Shown here piece after piece: positions 56,893-64,000 of a stretch of 64,000 nucleotides of DNA. This DNA comes from Enhygromyxa salina (GTDB lineage: Bacteria > Myxococcota_A > Polyangia > Nannocystales > Nannocystaceae), in NCBI RefSeq assembly GCF_000737335.2, contig NZ_JMCC02000035.1, forward strand, positions 1 to 64,000, written 5' to 3'. Every line of letters starts with the position of its first letter. The first letter of the stretch is position 1. The notes below the pieces were generated by a model. The model worked only from the letters and a program-made list of their open reading frames with translations. It searched no databases and was not told the DNA's origin. The position numbers were made by a program, and so were the translations under genes.

Positions 56893-58176
56893 ATGCCCGC
56901 CCCCAGCGAGCAACCTCAGTCTCCCGCACTCCGGGTCCTGATCGAGCGCGGCTTCTTCGAGGCTGCGTCCGATCTCGCAGCGATCGACGCCGCGATGCAG
57001 GCCGGGATGGTGACCTTTTACAACGGCTACGATCCAACCGCGGCGTCGTTGCACGCGGGCAGCCTGCTGACGATCATGGCCGCCCGGCACCTGCAGCGTC
57101 ACGGTCACCGACCGCTGATGCTGCTTGGTGGCGCGACCGCCCGGGTCGGAGATCCTTCGGGCCGCAGCGAGACCCGCAAGATGCTCGACGATCAGCAGAT
57201 CGGCAGCAACCTCGCTTCGCTGCAGCGGCAGTTCGCCCGGTTTCTGCACTTCGACAGCGGCGCGCCCAACGACGCGCAGGTGATCGACAACAACGACTGG
57301 CTGTCGGGCCTGCGCTACATCGAGTTCATCCGTGACATCGGCCGGCACTTCACGGTCAACCGCATGATCGCGGCCAAGACCTACCGCGAGCGGCTCGAGT
57401 CCGAGCAACCGCTGTCGTTCCTCGAGTTCAACTACCAGCTGCTGCAGGCCTACGACTTCCTGCACCTGCACCGCGAGTTCGACTGCAGCCTGCAAGTGGG
57501 CGGCGCGGATCAGTGGGGCAACATGATCTCGGGCGTCGAGCTGATCCGTCGGGTCGGCGCGGAGCAAGACGAGAGCGATCGGCCCGACACGGCCCACTGC
57601 CTGACCTACCCGCTGCTGATCACCGCCGACGGCAGCAAGATGGGCAAGACCGCCAAGGGCGCGGTGTGGCTCGACCCCGAGCTGTGCTCGCCCTTCGACT
57701 ACTTCCAGTACTGGATCAACTGCCACGACCGCGACGTAGAGATGCTGCTGCGGCTGTTCACCGAGCTCCCGCTCGAGCAGATCACGGAGCTCGCTCGCCA
57801 CGAGGGCGCCGCGCTCAAGCAGGCCAAGGACACGCTGGCGTTCGAGGCGACCAAGCTGCTGCATGGCGAAGACGAGGCCGAGCGGGCCCGCCGGGCCACG
57901 GTCCAAGCGTTTGGCAGCGGCGAAGACTGGAGCGCGTTGCCGTGCATCGAGATCGACGTGCCGGAGCTGCGGCTGATCGATCTGGTCGTTCACGAGAGCA
58001 TCGGGGGGTTCAAGTCCAAGCGTGATGCTCGTGAGCGCATCAAGTCTGGGGCGGTCAAGATCGACGGCGAGCCGGCGGTCGATCACGCCGAGCTGATCAC
58101 GCCCGCGCGCTGCGGCGACGATGGCCTGCGTCTGCAGATCGGCCGCAAGAAGCGCTTCCGCGTGAAGCTGAAGTGA
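56893..58176 (+). CDS. tyrS: Tyrosyl-tRNA synthetase
   Basis: A 427-residue class-I synthetase that charges tRNA-Tyr. The HIGH-type motif is HAGS (54-57) in ASLHAGSLLT, preceded by FYNGYDPTA; the KMSKS-type motif is GSKMGKT (247-253). VGGADQWGNM is the family's tRNA/tyrosine-site phrase. A C-terminal S4 RNA-binding domain is present (about 355-425: HESIGGFKSKRDARERIKSG). Full-length and intact. The region upstream is repeat-filled; 75 bp between the last repeat and ATG would hold the promoter. Confidence 0.96.
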   Translation: MPAPSEQPQSPALRVLIERGFFEAASDLAAIDAAMQAGMVTFYNGYDPTAASLHAGSLLTIMAARHLQRHGHRPLMLLGGATARVGDPSGRSETRKMLDDQQIGSNLASLQRQFARFLHFDSGAPNDAQVIDNNDWLSGLRYIEFIRDIGRHFTVNRMIAAKTYRERLESEQPLSFLEFNYQLLQAYDFLHLHREFDCSLQVGGADQWGNMISGVELIRRVGAEQDESDRPDTAHCLTYPLLITADGSKMGKTAKGAVWLDPELCSPFDYFQYWINCHDRDVEMLLRLFTELPLEQITELARHEGAALKQAKDTLAFEATKLLHGEDEAERARRATVQAFGSGEDWSALPCIEIDVPELRLIDLVVHESIGGFKSKRDARERIKSGAVKIDGEPAVDHAELITPARCGDDGLRLQIGRKKRFRVKLK

Positions 58177-58201
58177 GGCGGTCCCCAGCCGGAGCTGAGC
58201 G

Positions 58202-58230
58202 GGGGCGCGACGGTCGAGACGAGCGCCCCT
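58202..58230 (+). terminator. Possible weak terminator after tyrS
   Basis: GGGGCGC (58202-58208) pairs with GCGCCCC (58223-58229), 14-nt loop, followed by only TT. GC-rich stem 25 bp after the stop; no proper T-run. Confidence 0.35.
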
Positions 58231-58411
58231 TAGCTCACACGCTCGCGCGCGGTCTCGTGCCCGAAACATGTCGGCGTGCCCCCCGTACTCGGGTTCACGT
58301 GACTGTCCCAACGACCCGCCGGCCCTCAGCGCGCTGCCAAGGCCGCCTGCGAGCCCGATTTGCGCGCCGCCCTTGCGCCCTGCGATTGCCGACTTAGAAA
58401 TCTCTGCCTGC

Positions 58412-59479
58412 ATGGATCCTTCGATTACGTCCACGGTCGTCCGCGCGCTCCCGACTCATGAGGGGGCCGGTGCGGGAGCCGGCGTCGACCTCTCGCTCCT
58501 CAAAGACGAGCTCGAGCAGGTCGCCATCGAGGCCCTCGACGCACGGATGCGGGGTGTGAACCTCGATGTCGCCGTCCACGACCCGCGCTTCCCCCACCTG
58601 ATTGAATTTCACGAAGGCCTGCGCGACGCCCTGCTCGTCGAGATCCCGCGAGAGCTGCAGCCCTGGGTCGCCGCGATCGGCGGCGAAGCGGTCGAGCGCA
58701 GGCTGTCACCTTCGGCCAAGCCCAAGAGCGCCCGCAAGGCCGCCGAGCTGCAAGCCCAGTCGCAGGCCGTCGCCGGGCGCCTGTCCAGCCTTCACACCGA
58801 TCTGTTCGCGCGCGCATTTGGGGCCGATCCTGCCAGCGCAGGAGACGGCCCCGAGCAATTGCAGGCCGCGCTGAGCGAGCTGTTGCTGTTCGAGTCGGTG
58901 CGCCTGCAGTTGCTGGTCACCACGTGGAGCTCGACCGAGTTCGAGTCGCTCGGCGGCGACGAGCAAGCCGTTGACGAGATCGCGTGGACCGAGGTCGAGG
59001 CGATGCTGCTCGAGCCGGCGCTGACCGAAGAGGACATGCGCCCGCTGCCGGTCATGGTCGCGGCGAGCAACGTCGCGCTCGCTCGCGACGCCGCCGATCG
59101 GGCCGAGGCGCTGCGCATGGTCGGTGAGGACGAGCGCGAGACCCTGCGCATGCGCGCGCGCCTGCGGGCCGCCCTGCGCGAGCTTCGGCTGGCCGAGTCC
59201 GTGTTGCTGGAGAACGCGCTGGCTGGCTTGCTGGGCGAAGATCGGGTCGAGCTCTTGGACTTGCAGGCAAACCGCCCGGTCGCCCTCGATGGGCTCAGCC
59301 GCCAGGCCATGGATCAACGAGTGTCTCGCGGCCGGCGGGCGCTGACCCAGGGCCCCGACAGCTGGCCCAGCCGTCGGCGACCCGCGCTCTTCGATCTGCT
59401 TCGCCACCGCACGCTGGGCGACGAACACGGCACCGAACTGGGCACTGAACTGGGTCACGAACTGGGCGACGAAGCCTGA
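58412..59479 (+). CDS. Uncharacterised helical protein (355 aa)
   Basis: A soluble, mostly helical, acidic protein with no recognised family. It begins MDPSITSTVVRALPTHEGAG and then has long helices (DLSLLKDELEQVAIEALDAR; KSARKAAELQAQSQAVAGRL; ETLRMRARLRAALRELRLAE) that could form a coiled coil. Near the C-terminus is a short repeat, GTELGTELGHELG, from a DNA duplication. No signal peptide, metal motif or membrane segment. The ATG is chosen from the start of helical, non-repetitive sequence; the frame is open 48 codons farther upstream but that part is Pro/Arg-rich. 235 bp separate it from tyrS without other genes. Confidence 0.55.
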   Translation: MDPSITSTVVRALPTHEGAGAGAGVDLSLLKDELEQVAIEALDARMRGVNLDVAVHDPRFPHLIEFHEGLRDALLVEIPRELQPWVAAIGGEAVERRLSPSAKPKSARKAAELQAQSQAVAGRLSSLHTDLFARAFGADPASAGDGPEQLQAALSELLLFESVRLQLLVTTWSSTEFESLGGDEQAVDEIAWTEVEAMLLEPALTEEDMRPLPVMVAASNVALARDAADRAEALRMVGEDERETLRMRARLRAALRELRLAESVLLENALAGLLGEDRVELLDLQANRPVALDGLSRQAMDQRVSRGRRALTQGPDSWPSRRRPALFDLLRHRTLGDEHGTELGTELGHELGDEA

Positions 59480-59552
59480 GCGGACGCGCCCTGAGCAGAC
59501 GCGGCCTAACGAAACCGCGCCGGGCGTGGCGCCGATCCAGTATCCTCGGCAC

Positions 59553-60527
59553 ATGCCAGCCGCCGTGCGCAGAACAATCCTGTTCGCGGTGACGCTGAGC
59601 CTCTCTGCTCTCAGCTCGGGCGAGGGCTTCTCGGCCGCTTGCGGACGCCTTCATGGACTGGCTCACCGCGGGCAGCGAATCGCGTGGGCGGTCCCGCCAC
59701 CCAGGCTCGACGGTTCGCCACCTGCGCCGGTCGAGGGGCCCCGGCTCGCGCCGGATCCCGAATCGCAAGACGACGCCGAGCTGCCGCCCGTGCCGCCGCC
59801 GTCGATCGACCCCGAGCCAACTTCGGGGATCGAGTTCGCCGTGCCGCCACCAGCAGCGTCAGCGCCCGAGCTCGAGCCCACCCAGGATCCGCTCGCGGCC
59901 CGACCTGAAACCATCGAAGAGCGCCGCGACCCAGACCGCGCGCCGCCGAGCGGCAATTGGCTGCTGGTGTCCGGCGGCTCCGCGCTGCCCCTGGCCGCCC
60001 TCGCCGGCGGCTACTTCGTGTGGATGGCTCGCACAGGCGCGGCGCCCGGTAGCAACACGAAGCCGCAAGTCACCTCGATCGCAATCGCCACAGCAGGGAT
60101 CTCGCTCTACGGGGCCATCGCGCTGAGCGTCGGTGGATATCGCAACTACCAGCTGCAGCGCTGGGCCCAACGTCACCGCGTGATAGCGCTGCCTCAAGGC
60201 GACGGCCTGATCACGGGTGGGATGCTGGCGCTGTTCTCCGCGGCTCCCCTCGTGCCGGTCGGGCTCTCGCTGGGGTCGGTCTCGAGCGCGCTGAGCGTGA
60301 CGATGGTGGCCACGTCGATCACGCTATCCGCGGTCGGCGGCCCCGTCATGCTGGCGATCGGCGCCAAGCGCCTGAGTCACTACCGCGAGACCGGCGGCTG
60401 GCGTCGGCGAGCCCCCAGCATCGTCGGTCGCCCGCCGGGCCAGTCGATCCCCTTGGTCCCCACGATCGTGCCCTCGATCGTGCCCTCGAAGGAGGGCGTC
60501 ACGCTGGGCGTCGCCGGCCAATTTTGA
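59553..60527 (+). CDS. Exported protein with Pro-rich linker and membrane segments
   Basis: A 324-residue protein, function unknown. Signal-like N-terminus (TILFAVTLSLSALSSGEGFS), a long Pro/Glu-rich linker (about 60-125), then a region with three to four hydrophobic segments (about 133-155 LLVSGGSALPLAALAGGYFV, 170-186, 212-245, 258-268) and a Pro-rich tail with a short repeat (VPTIVPSIVPS). The linker plus small membrane domain is a common layout in myxobacterial envelope proteins. It lies 53 bp upstream of the first lspA gene in the same direction. Confidence 0.55.
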   Translation: MPAAVRRTILFAVTLSLSALSSGEGFSAACGRLHGLAHRGQRIAWAVPPPRLDGSPPAPVEGPRLAPDPESQDDAELPPVPPPSIDPEPTSGIEFAVPPPAASAPELEPTQDPLAARPETIEERRDPDRAPPSGNWLLVSGGSALPLAALAGGYFVWMARTGAAPGSNTKPQVTSIAIATAGISLYGAIALSVGGYRNYQLQRWAQRHRVIALPQGDGLITGGMLALFSAAPLVPVGLSLGSVSSALSVTMVATSITLSAVGGPVMLAIGAKRLSHYRETGGWRRRAPSIVGRPPGQSIPLVPTIVPSIVPSKEGVTLGVAGQF

Positions 60528-60580
60528 CGCGCAGCGGCGAGCGTGGGTAGGTACACCTCAGCGCTCGCGTCCGCGCTGCC

Positions 60581-61252
60581 ATGAGCGACTCAACCACCCA
60601 CACCCCCCACGCGCGCCGCCTGAGCGTCGCCGCGCTGGTGTTCGTGCTCAGCCTGGCGCTGGATCAGTGGTCCAAGCAGTGGGCTGTCACCAGCTTGCGC
60701 GAGCAGCCGGCCAAGCCCGTGATCGACGGCGCGCTGGTGTTCGACTACGCGTTCAACACGGGCTCTGCGTTTGGCATGTTCGCGGATCACCCAGCCGCGA
60801 GGACCTTCTTCATCGTCACGACCGTGCTCGCGCTGGCGTACATGGCCGCGCTCACGTGGCGGCTGCCGGGGAGTCTGACCTCACCCCGCGTGGCCTACGG
60901 CGGCACCCTTGGTTTGACGCTGATGGCCAGCGGCGCGCTCGGCAACCTGATCGACCGGCTGCTCCGGCTCGACACAGTCCGCGTCAGGTTTGGCGACCAC
61001 CTCCCATTTTGGCTGATCACGGAGCACCCCACCGAGCTGGCCCAGGCGCTGCTGCGCCCGCGAAACTACGTCGATGTCCCGCGCCACGGCGTGGTCGACT
61101 TCATCGTCGTCTACTACTGGCCCACCCGCCGCTGGCCGACCTTCAACATCGCCGACGTGTGCCTCGTCATCGGCGTGGCCCTGTTCTTGATTTATCTGGC
61201 CCGCCAACCCCGCTCGCGCGACACGCCTGGCCTCGAGCTTCCTAGCGCGTGA
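60581..61252 (+). CDS. lspA: Lipoprotein signal peptidase (LspA), copy 1
   Basis: A 223-residue membrane aspartyl protease that removes lipoprotein signal peptides. LALDQWSKQWAV is the first helix with the conserved DxxSK; FNTGSAFGMF is the substrate-site loop; catalytic Asp125 in GNLIDR and Asp192 in FNIADV. Between the two catalytic residues there is an insertion of about 25-30 residues relative to the usual 160-residue enzyme (RFGDHLPFWLITEHPTELAQ), predicted periplasmic. A second lspA gene follows 100 bp on. Both have the full active site, so both should work. Confidence 0.93.
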   Translation: MSDSTTHTPHARRLSVAALVFVLSLALDQWSKQWAVTSLREQPAKPVIDGALVFDYAFNTGSAFGMFADHPAARTFFIVTTVLALAYMAALTWRLPGSLTSPRVAYGGTLGLTLMASGALGNLIDRLLRLDTVRVRFGDHLPFWLITEHPTELAQALLRPRNYVDVPRHGVVDFIVVYYWPTRRWPTFNIADVCLVIGVALFLIYLARQPRSRDTPGLELPSA

Positions 61253-61352
61253 GCCCGCGCATCCGCCCGCGAGATTCCCCACCCCACGCGCATCCCCGCG
61301 GACCCGACACCCGATGGCTGTAGCGGGTTAATGCAGCTAACCTCCGCGCTCC

Positions 61353-62054
61353 ATGAGCCCGGACAAGCCCCAGCCCCCGGAGCCCTCGCGAAACAGCCGC
61401 CTGCTCGTCGTCGCGATTGTGTTCGCCGTCGCCATCGGTTTGGATCTGTGGTCCAAGGCCTGGGCGTGGGAGCACCTCAAGGACGGCCCGTCCGTCGAGG
61501 TGATCGAGCACTTCTTCTACTTGAAGTTTGGGTTCAACACCGGCTCCGCGTTCAGCTTCTTGCGTGACGAGTCTTGGGCTCGCTACTTCTTCATCACGGT
61601 CACCTTCCTGGCGCTCGGCTACATGGGTTGGTTGGCCTGGAAGATGCCCACCTCGCGCGTGTACGGGTTCATCGCGGTCGGGCTGATCGCTGCGGGGGCC
61701 GCCGGCAACCTGCATGACCGGTTCGTGCGGGTCATGCCCGTGTGGATGAACGGCGAGTTCGTCGAGCGCCATGGCGTCATCGACTTCTTGCAGTTCTACT
61801 ACCCGTGGAAGCAAGACAGCTACTGGCCGATCTTCAACGTCGCCGACACGGCGCTGGTGTGCGGCGTCGCGCTGCTGTTGATCTTCCTGCACTACCACGG
61901 CGCCGAGGGCGAGCTAGCTGACGCCAAGGACGGCGCGCCGGCCAAGGCGGACGGGGCCGCGGCCGAAGACGAAGACGAAGAAGAGGATGAGAAGAGCGAA
62001 GCGGCCGAGAGCGAAGAGGACGAGGGCGAGCTGGCCACGCCGGCACCCGCCTAG
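61353..62054 (+). CDS. lspA: Lipoprotein signal peptidase (LspA), copy 2 with acidic tail
   Basis: A 233-residue paralogue. Motifs: IGLDLWSKAWAWEH, FNTGSAFSFL, Asp122 in GNLHDR and Asp165 in FNVADT, so active. Spacing between the aspartates is nearer normal than in copy 1. The last 45 residues are a cytoplasmic or periplasmic acidic/Ala tail (AEDEDEEEDEKSEAAESEED) absent from ordinary LspA. The copies share the core but are clearly diverged, so the duplication is old. In Myxococcus xanthus extra LspA copies are linked to resistance against the LspA inhibitor myxovirescin; that link here is only an analogy. Confidence 0.93.
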   Translation: MSPDKPQPPEPSRNSRLLVVAIVFAVAIGLDLWSKAWAWEHLKDGPSVEVIEHFFYLKFGFNTGSAFSFLRDESWARYFFITVTFLALGYMGWLAWKMPTSRVYGFIAVGLIAAGAAGNLHDRFVRVMPVWMNGEFVERHGVIDFLQFYYPWKQDSYWPIFNVADTALVCGVALLLIFLHYHGAEGELADAKDGAPAKADGAAAEDEDEEEDEKSEAAESEEDEGELATPAPA

Positions 62055-62094
62055 AGTGCTCGGCGGGCGGCCCGGCTCGGCGGGCGGGCTCAGC

Positions 62095-62409
62095 TCAGCT
62101 CAGCTCGCCGTTCTTGGCCTTCTGCAGCCACATCCGCGCCTCTTTCTCGATGATCTCGAGCGCCTTGCCGCGAAACGGGCGGAACAGCATCGGCACGTCG
62201 AGCTCGAGCTCGAGCTTCTTGGCCTTGACCGTCATCACGCCCGCGAGGCGCTTGCCGAGCACGGTGAAGCCCAGCTCGACCCGCGACTCGTTGACCCACT
62301 TGTAGCTGTACTCGTACTCGGCGAAGCGTTCTTTGTAGGCGAGCGCGGCCTTGTCGGCGGCGAGCTTGGCGAGGGCGAAGTCGAGGTCGTGCGGGATGTC
62401 GTGTGTCAC
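62095..62409 (-). CDS. PHA-granule-region-type small protein
   Basis: A 104-residue cytoplasmic protein resembling the polyhydroxyalkanoic-acid system family (PHA_gran_rgn, PF09650): a first helix with LAKLAADKAALAYKERFAEY, then beta strands (YSYKWVNESRVELGFTVLGK; LAGVMTVKAKKLELELDVPM) and a C-terminal helix (ALEIIEKEARMWLQKA). Function of this family is not settled; some members lie beside PHA genes, none here. Convergent with the second lspA (40 bp). Confidence 0.6.
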   Translation of the reverse strand: MTHDIPHDLDFALAKLAADKAALAYKERFAEYEYSYKWVNESRVELGFTVLGKRLAGVMTVKAKKLELELDVPMLFRPFRGKALEIIEKEARMWLQKAKNGELS

Positions 62410-62519
62410 GGGGCCGAGAGTCTAGGCGCCCCGATCCGCGGTCGCAAACGGCCTGTCCTTGCCCCTGGTGCCGTCTGTGTGGGTCGGCCCAGGTGCGCAT
62501 GGCTCTGCTCACTGGCGCT

Positions 62520-63191
62520 TCACTCGTTGGGGTCGTCGTCGTCCGCGCTGACCTCTTCGGTCTTGCCCGCGAGCGCGTCGATGAAGCCCTTGGTGTAGCT
62601 GAAGGCGCTCCACACCGACAACACCGCCGACACGTACAGCAGCAGCATCCCGATCTCATAGAAGCGCAGCCACCCGCCCCACGGCGCGAGATACGGGAAG
62701 TAGATCAGCACGCAGGCGATCCCGATCACCTGAAAGCTGGTCTTGGCCTTGCCGCCAGCCCCGGCGGTGATCTCGATGCCTTCGTTGATCGCGATGGTTC
62801 GGAGCCCCGAGATGTAAAATTCACGACCCAGCAGGACCGCGATCAGCCACGGCGGCATTCGGCCCTCGGCGCACAGATAGACCAGCAGCGCCATGACCAT
62901 GATCTTGTCGGCGAGCGGGTCGGCGAACTTTCCGAAGAAGGTCACCAATCCGCGTCGGCGCGCCAGCCAGCCATCGAGCACGTCGAGGCCGCCGGCGATC
63001 AGGAACAGCGCCATCGCCACCACGCCCTTGAACGGGTCGGTCTTGTCGACCAGCATCAAGATCGGCGGGATCATCAGGATCCGCCCAATCGTGATCATGT
63101 TGGGGAGGTTGAGGATCTCGCGCTTGAAGCCCTCGAGCCGGGGCCGTCGCCGGGTCCGGCCCGACTTGCGCTGTGGGTTGGCGCCGCTCAA
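62520..63191 (-). CDS. pgsA: CDP-diacylglycerol-glycerol-3-phosphate phosphatidyltransferase
   Basis: A 223-residue membrane enzyme that makes phosphatidylglycerol-phosphate. The CDP-alcohol phosphotransferase signature is complete: DxxDGxxARxxxxxxxxGxxxDxxxD with Asp70, Asp73, Gly74, Ala77, Arg78, Gly87, Asp91 and Asp95 (GLDVLDGWLARRR, FFGKFADPLADK). NLPNMITIGRILMIP is the PgsA-type N-terminus. The acidic C-terminal tail (SADDDDPNE) is extra. TTG start overlaps the stop of the AIM24-like gene as TTGA, with AGGGAG about 8 bases upstream; a TTG six codons earlier is an alternative. Confidence 0.93.
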   Translation of the reverse strand: MSGANPQRKSGRTRRRPRLEGFKREILNLPNMITIGRILMIPPILMLVDKTDPFKGVVAMALFLIAGGLDVLDGWLARRRGLVTFFGKFADPLADKIMVMALLVYLCAEGRMPPWLIAVLLGREFYISGLRTIAINEGIEITAGAGGKAKTSFQVIGIACVLIYFPYLAPWGGWLRFYEIGMLLLYVSAVLSVWSAFSYTKGFIDALAGKTEEVSADDDDPNE

Positions 63192-63916
63192 TCGGGCTCC
63201 CTGACCCAATCCGAGACGCGACCAGGCTCCTCGACCTCGACCAAGTCGGCGTCGCTGAGCTCGAGTGTGTCATCGCGGCGGCCGGTGCCCCTCGAGCGCC
63301 CACCCGGGAGCGCCACGAACACCGCGCCCTCGCCCTCGCAGCGCAGAAACGGGCTGCGCCGCTCGGCGGCGGGGACAACGTTGCCGACCCAACCGACGAA
63401 CCCGCTGGCGTGGACGCGATGCGGCCGCTCGGGCGAGACCTTGACCGCGACCAGCTCACCCGACACCCGCAGCGCGACCATGCCCTCGCCGGCCACCCGA
63501 ACCAGCGAGATGCCCTTGGTGTCGCGCGAGCCCGGCAGCATGCCAACATCCCACATCAAGGTGGCATCGAGCGCCCACAACAGCGGCTCGACAAAGAAGC
63601 ACAGATCCCGCTCGAGTCGGAGCGGATAGAAGCGCTCGTTCTCCCGCGAGATGATCAGATAGCCTTCGCCCTCGAGCGAAGCCAAGCGTCGAAACACATC
63701 TGGGACGGCGCGACCCTGCATCCGCCGATTGAGCGGGCGGATCTCCAGGTTCTCGCTGCAGACCAGCAGCGAGTCCGTTCGCGTCATGGTCTCACCGGTG
63801 ACGTTGACGAGCAGGTGACCATCACGCGTGAGCGAGAGCGTGCCCGTTCCCGGCTCCGGCGTCAGCAGGCGGCTGAACGCAAAGCTGGTCACGCCGGGGA
63901 TGTCGGTGGTCGTCAC
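63188..63916 (-). CDS. AIM24-like beta-sandwich protein
   Basis: A 242-residue protein resembling the AIM24 family (PF01987). Typical phrases: LSLTRDGHLLVNVTGETMTR, CFFVEPLLWALDATLMWDVG, and GEGMVALRVSGELVAVKVSP followed by HASGFVGWVGNV. The fold is a double-stranded beta-helix (TRAP-like). Bacterial members have no settled function; the mitochondrial protein is linked to membrane organisation, which fits the coupled phospholipid-synthesis gene pgsA. The C-terminal 40 residues are an acidic extension. Its stop is shared with the pgsA start, so the two are co-translated. The final 84 bp of the window beyond its ATG hold only start-region DNA. Confidence 0.62.
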   Translation of the reverse strand: MTTTDIPGVTSFAFSRLLTPEPGTGTLSLTRDGHLLVNVTGETMTRTDSLLVCSENLEIRPLNRRMQGRAVPDVFRRLASLEGEGYLIISRENERFYPLRLERDLCFFVEPLLWALDATLMWDVGMLPGSRDTKGISLVRVAGEGMVALRVSGELVAVKVSPERPHRVHASGFVGWVGNVVPAAERRSPFLRCEGEGAVFVALPGGRSRGTGRRDDTLELSDADLVEVEEPGRVSDWVREPD

Positions 63917-64000
63917 GAGGCCAGAAGCTAACCCGAGGGCCGGTGCGTGGGCAACGCGGCCCTCTCGGCGGCGCGCGGTCAGGCCGAAGCGGGAGCGGGA

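Overview
The window is GC-rich, densely coded DNA from what looks like a myxobacterium of the Nannocystis / Plesiocystis / Enhygromyxa group (suborder Nannocystineae). The evidence is a large set of lipoproteins with Gly-Asp repeat linkers, a right-handed beta-helix protein ending in a MYXO-CTERM-like tail, many GTG/TTG starts, small regulators, TPR and serpin lipoproteins, and tandem lspA genes. Taxonomy is inferred from these traits; no rRNA is present.

Layout. 1-3305: a maltoporin-like outer-membrane porin (5' end cut by the window) and a GH13 amylase lipoprotein. 3312-7158 (minus): two translationally coupled P-loop ATPases and a single-domain response regulator. 7456-11611: a maltodextrin-type ABC importer made of MalK, a fused binding-protein/permease polypeptide and MalG; with the porin and amylase it forms a complete alpha-glucan uptake route interrupted by the regulatory block. 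11616-14205: an MBOAT O-acyltransferase and its SGNH partner. 14217-25562: an RlaP-type nucleotidyltransferase, the beta-helix protein, an orphan protein, a fused kinase/PLP phospho-lyase, a serpin lipoprotein, an alpha/beta hydrolase and a membrane/spermidine-synthase-like fusion. 25971-31031 (minus): redoxin, a split DUF4331 pair and TPR/lipoprotein genes. 31135-34319: a CurA-type reductase with a strong terminator, then a sulfatase-modifying-factor-like protein.

34400-43578 looks like a copper-handling island: a TolC-like lipoprotein, a His-rich small lipoprotein and a Tat-exported multicopper oxidase on the minus strand; divergently a frameshifted lipoprotein remnant, a His-rich copper-type lipoprotein and a second, lipid-anchored multicopper oxidase; then a histidine kinase / sigma-54 activator pair. 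43683-47928 holds an acyltransferase, a GT-C-like membrane protein and a glutathionyl-hydroquinone reductase. 48304-51084 has a hybrid histidine kinase and a GD-linker lipoprotein. 51208-54630 has DUF429, UPF0158 and a coiled-coil protein. 54760-63916 is mostly housekeeping: prfA, zapA, tyrS, two hypotheticals, two lspA genes, a PHA-granule-type small protein, pgsA and an AIM24-like protein.

Several families of short dispersed repeats sit between genes (75 bp, about 120 bp, a 20-bp core, and a 155-bp unit present as four exact-period tandem copies). They often contain or touch the stop codon of the neighbouring gene. No tRNA, rRNA, CRISPR array, transposase or prophage core gene was recognised.
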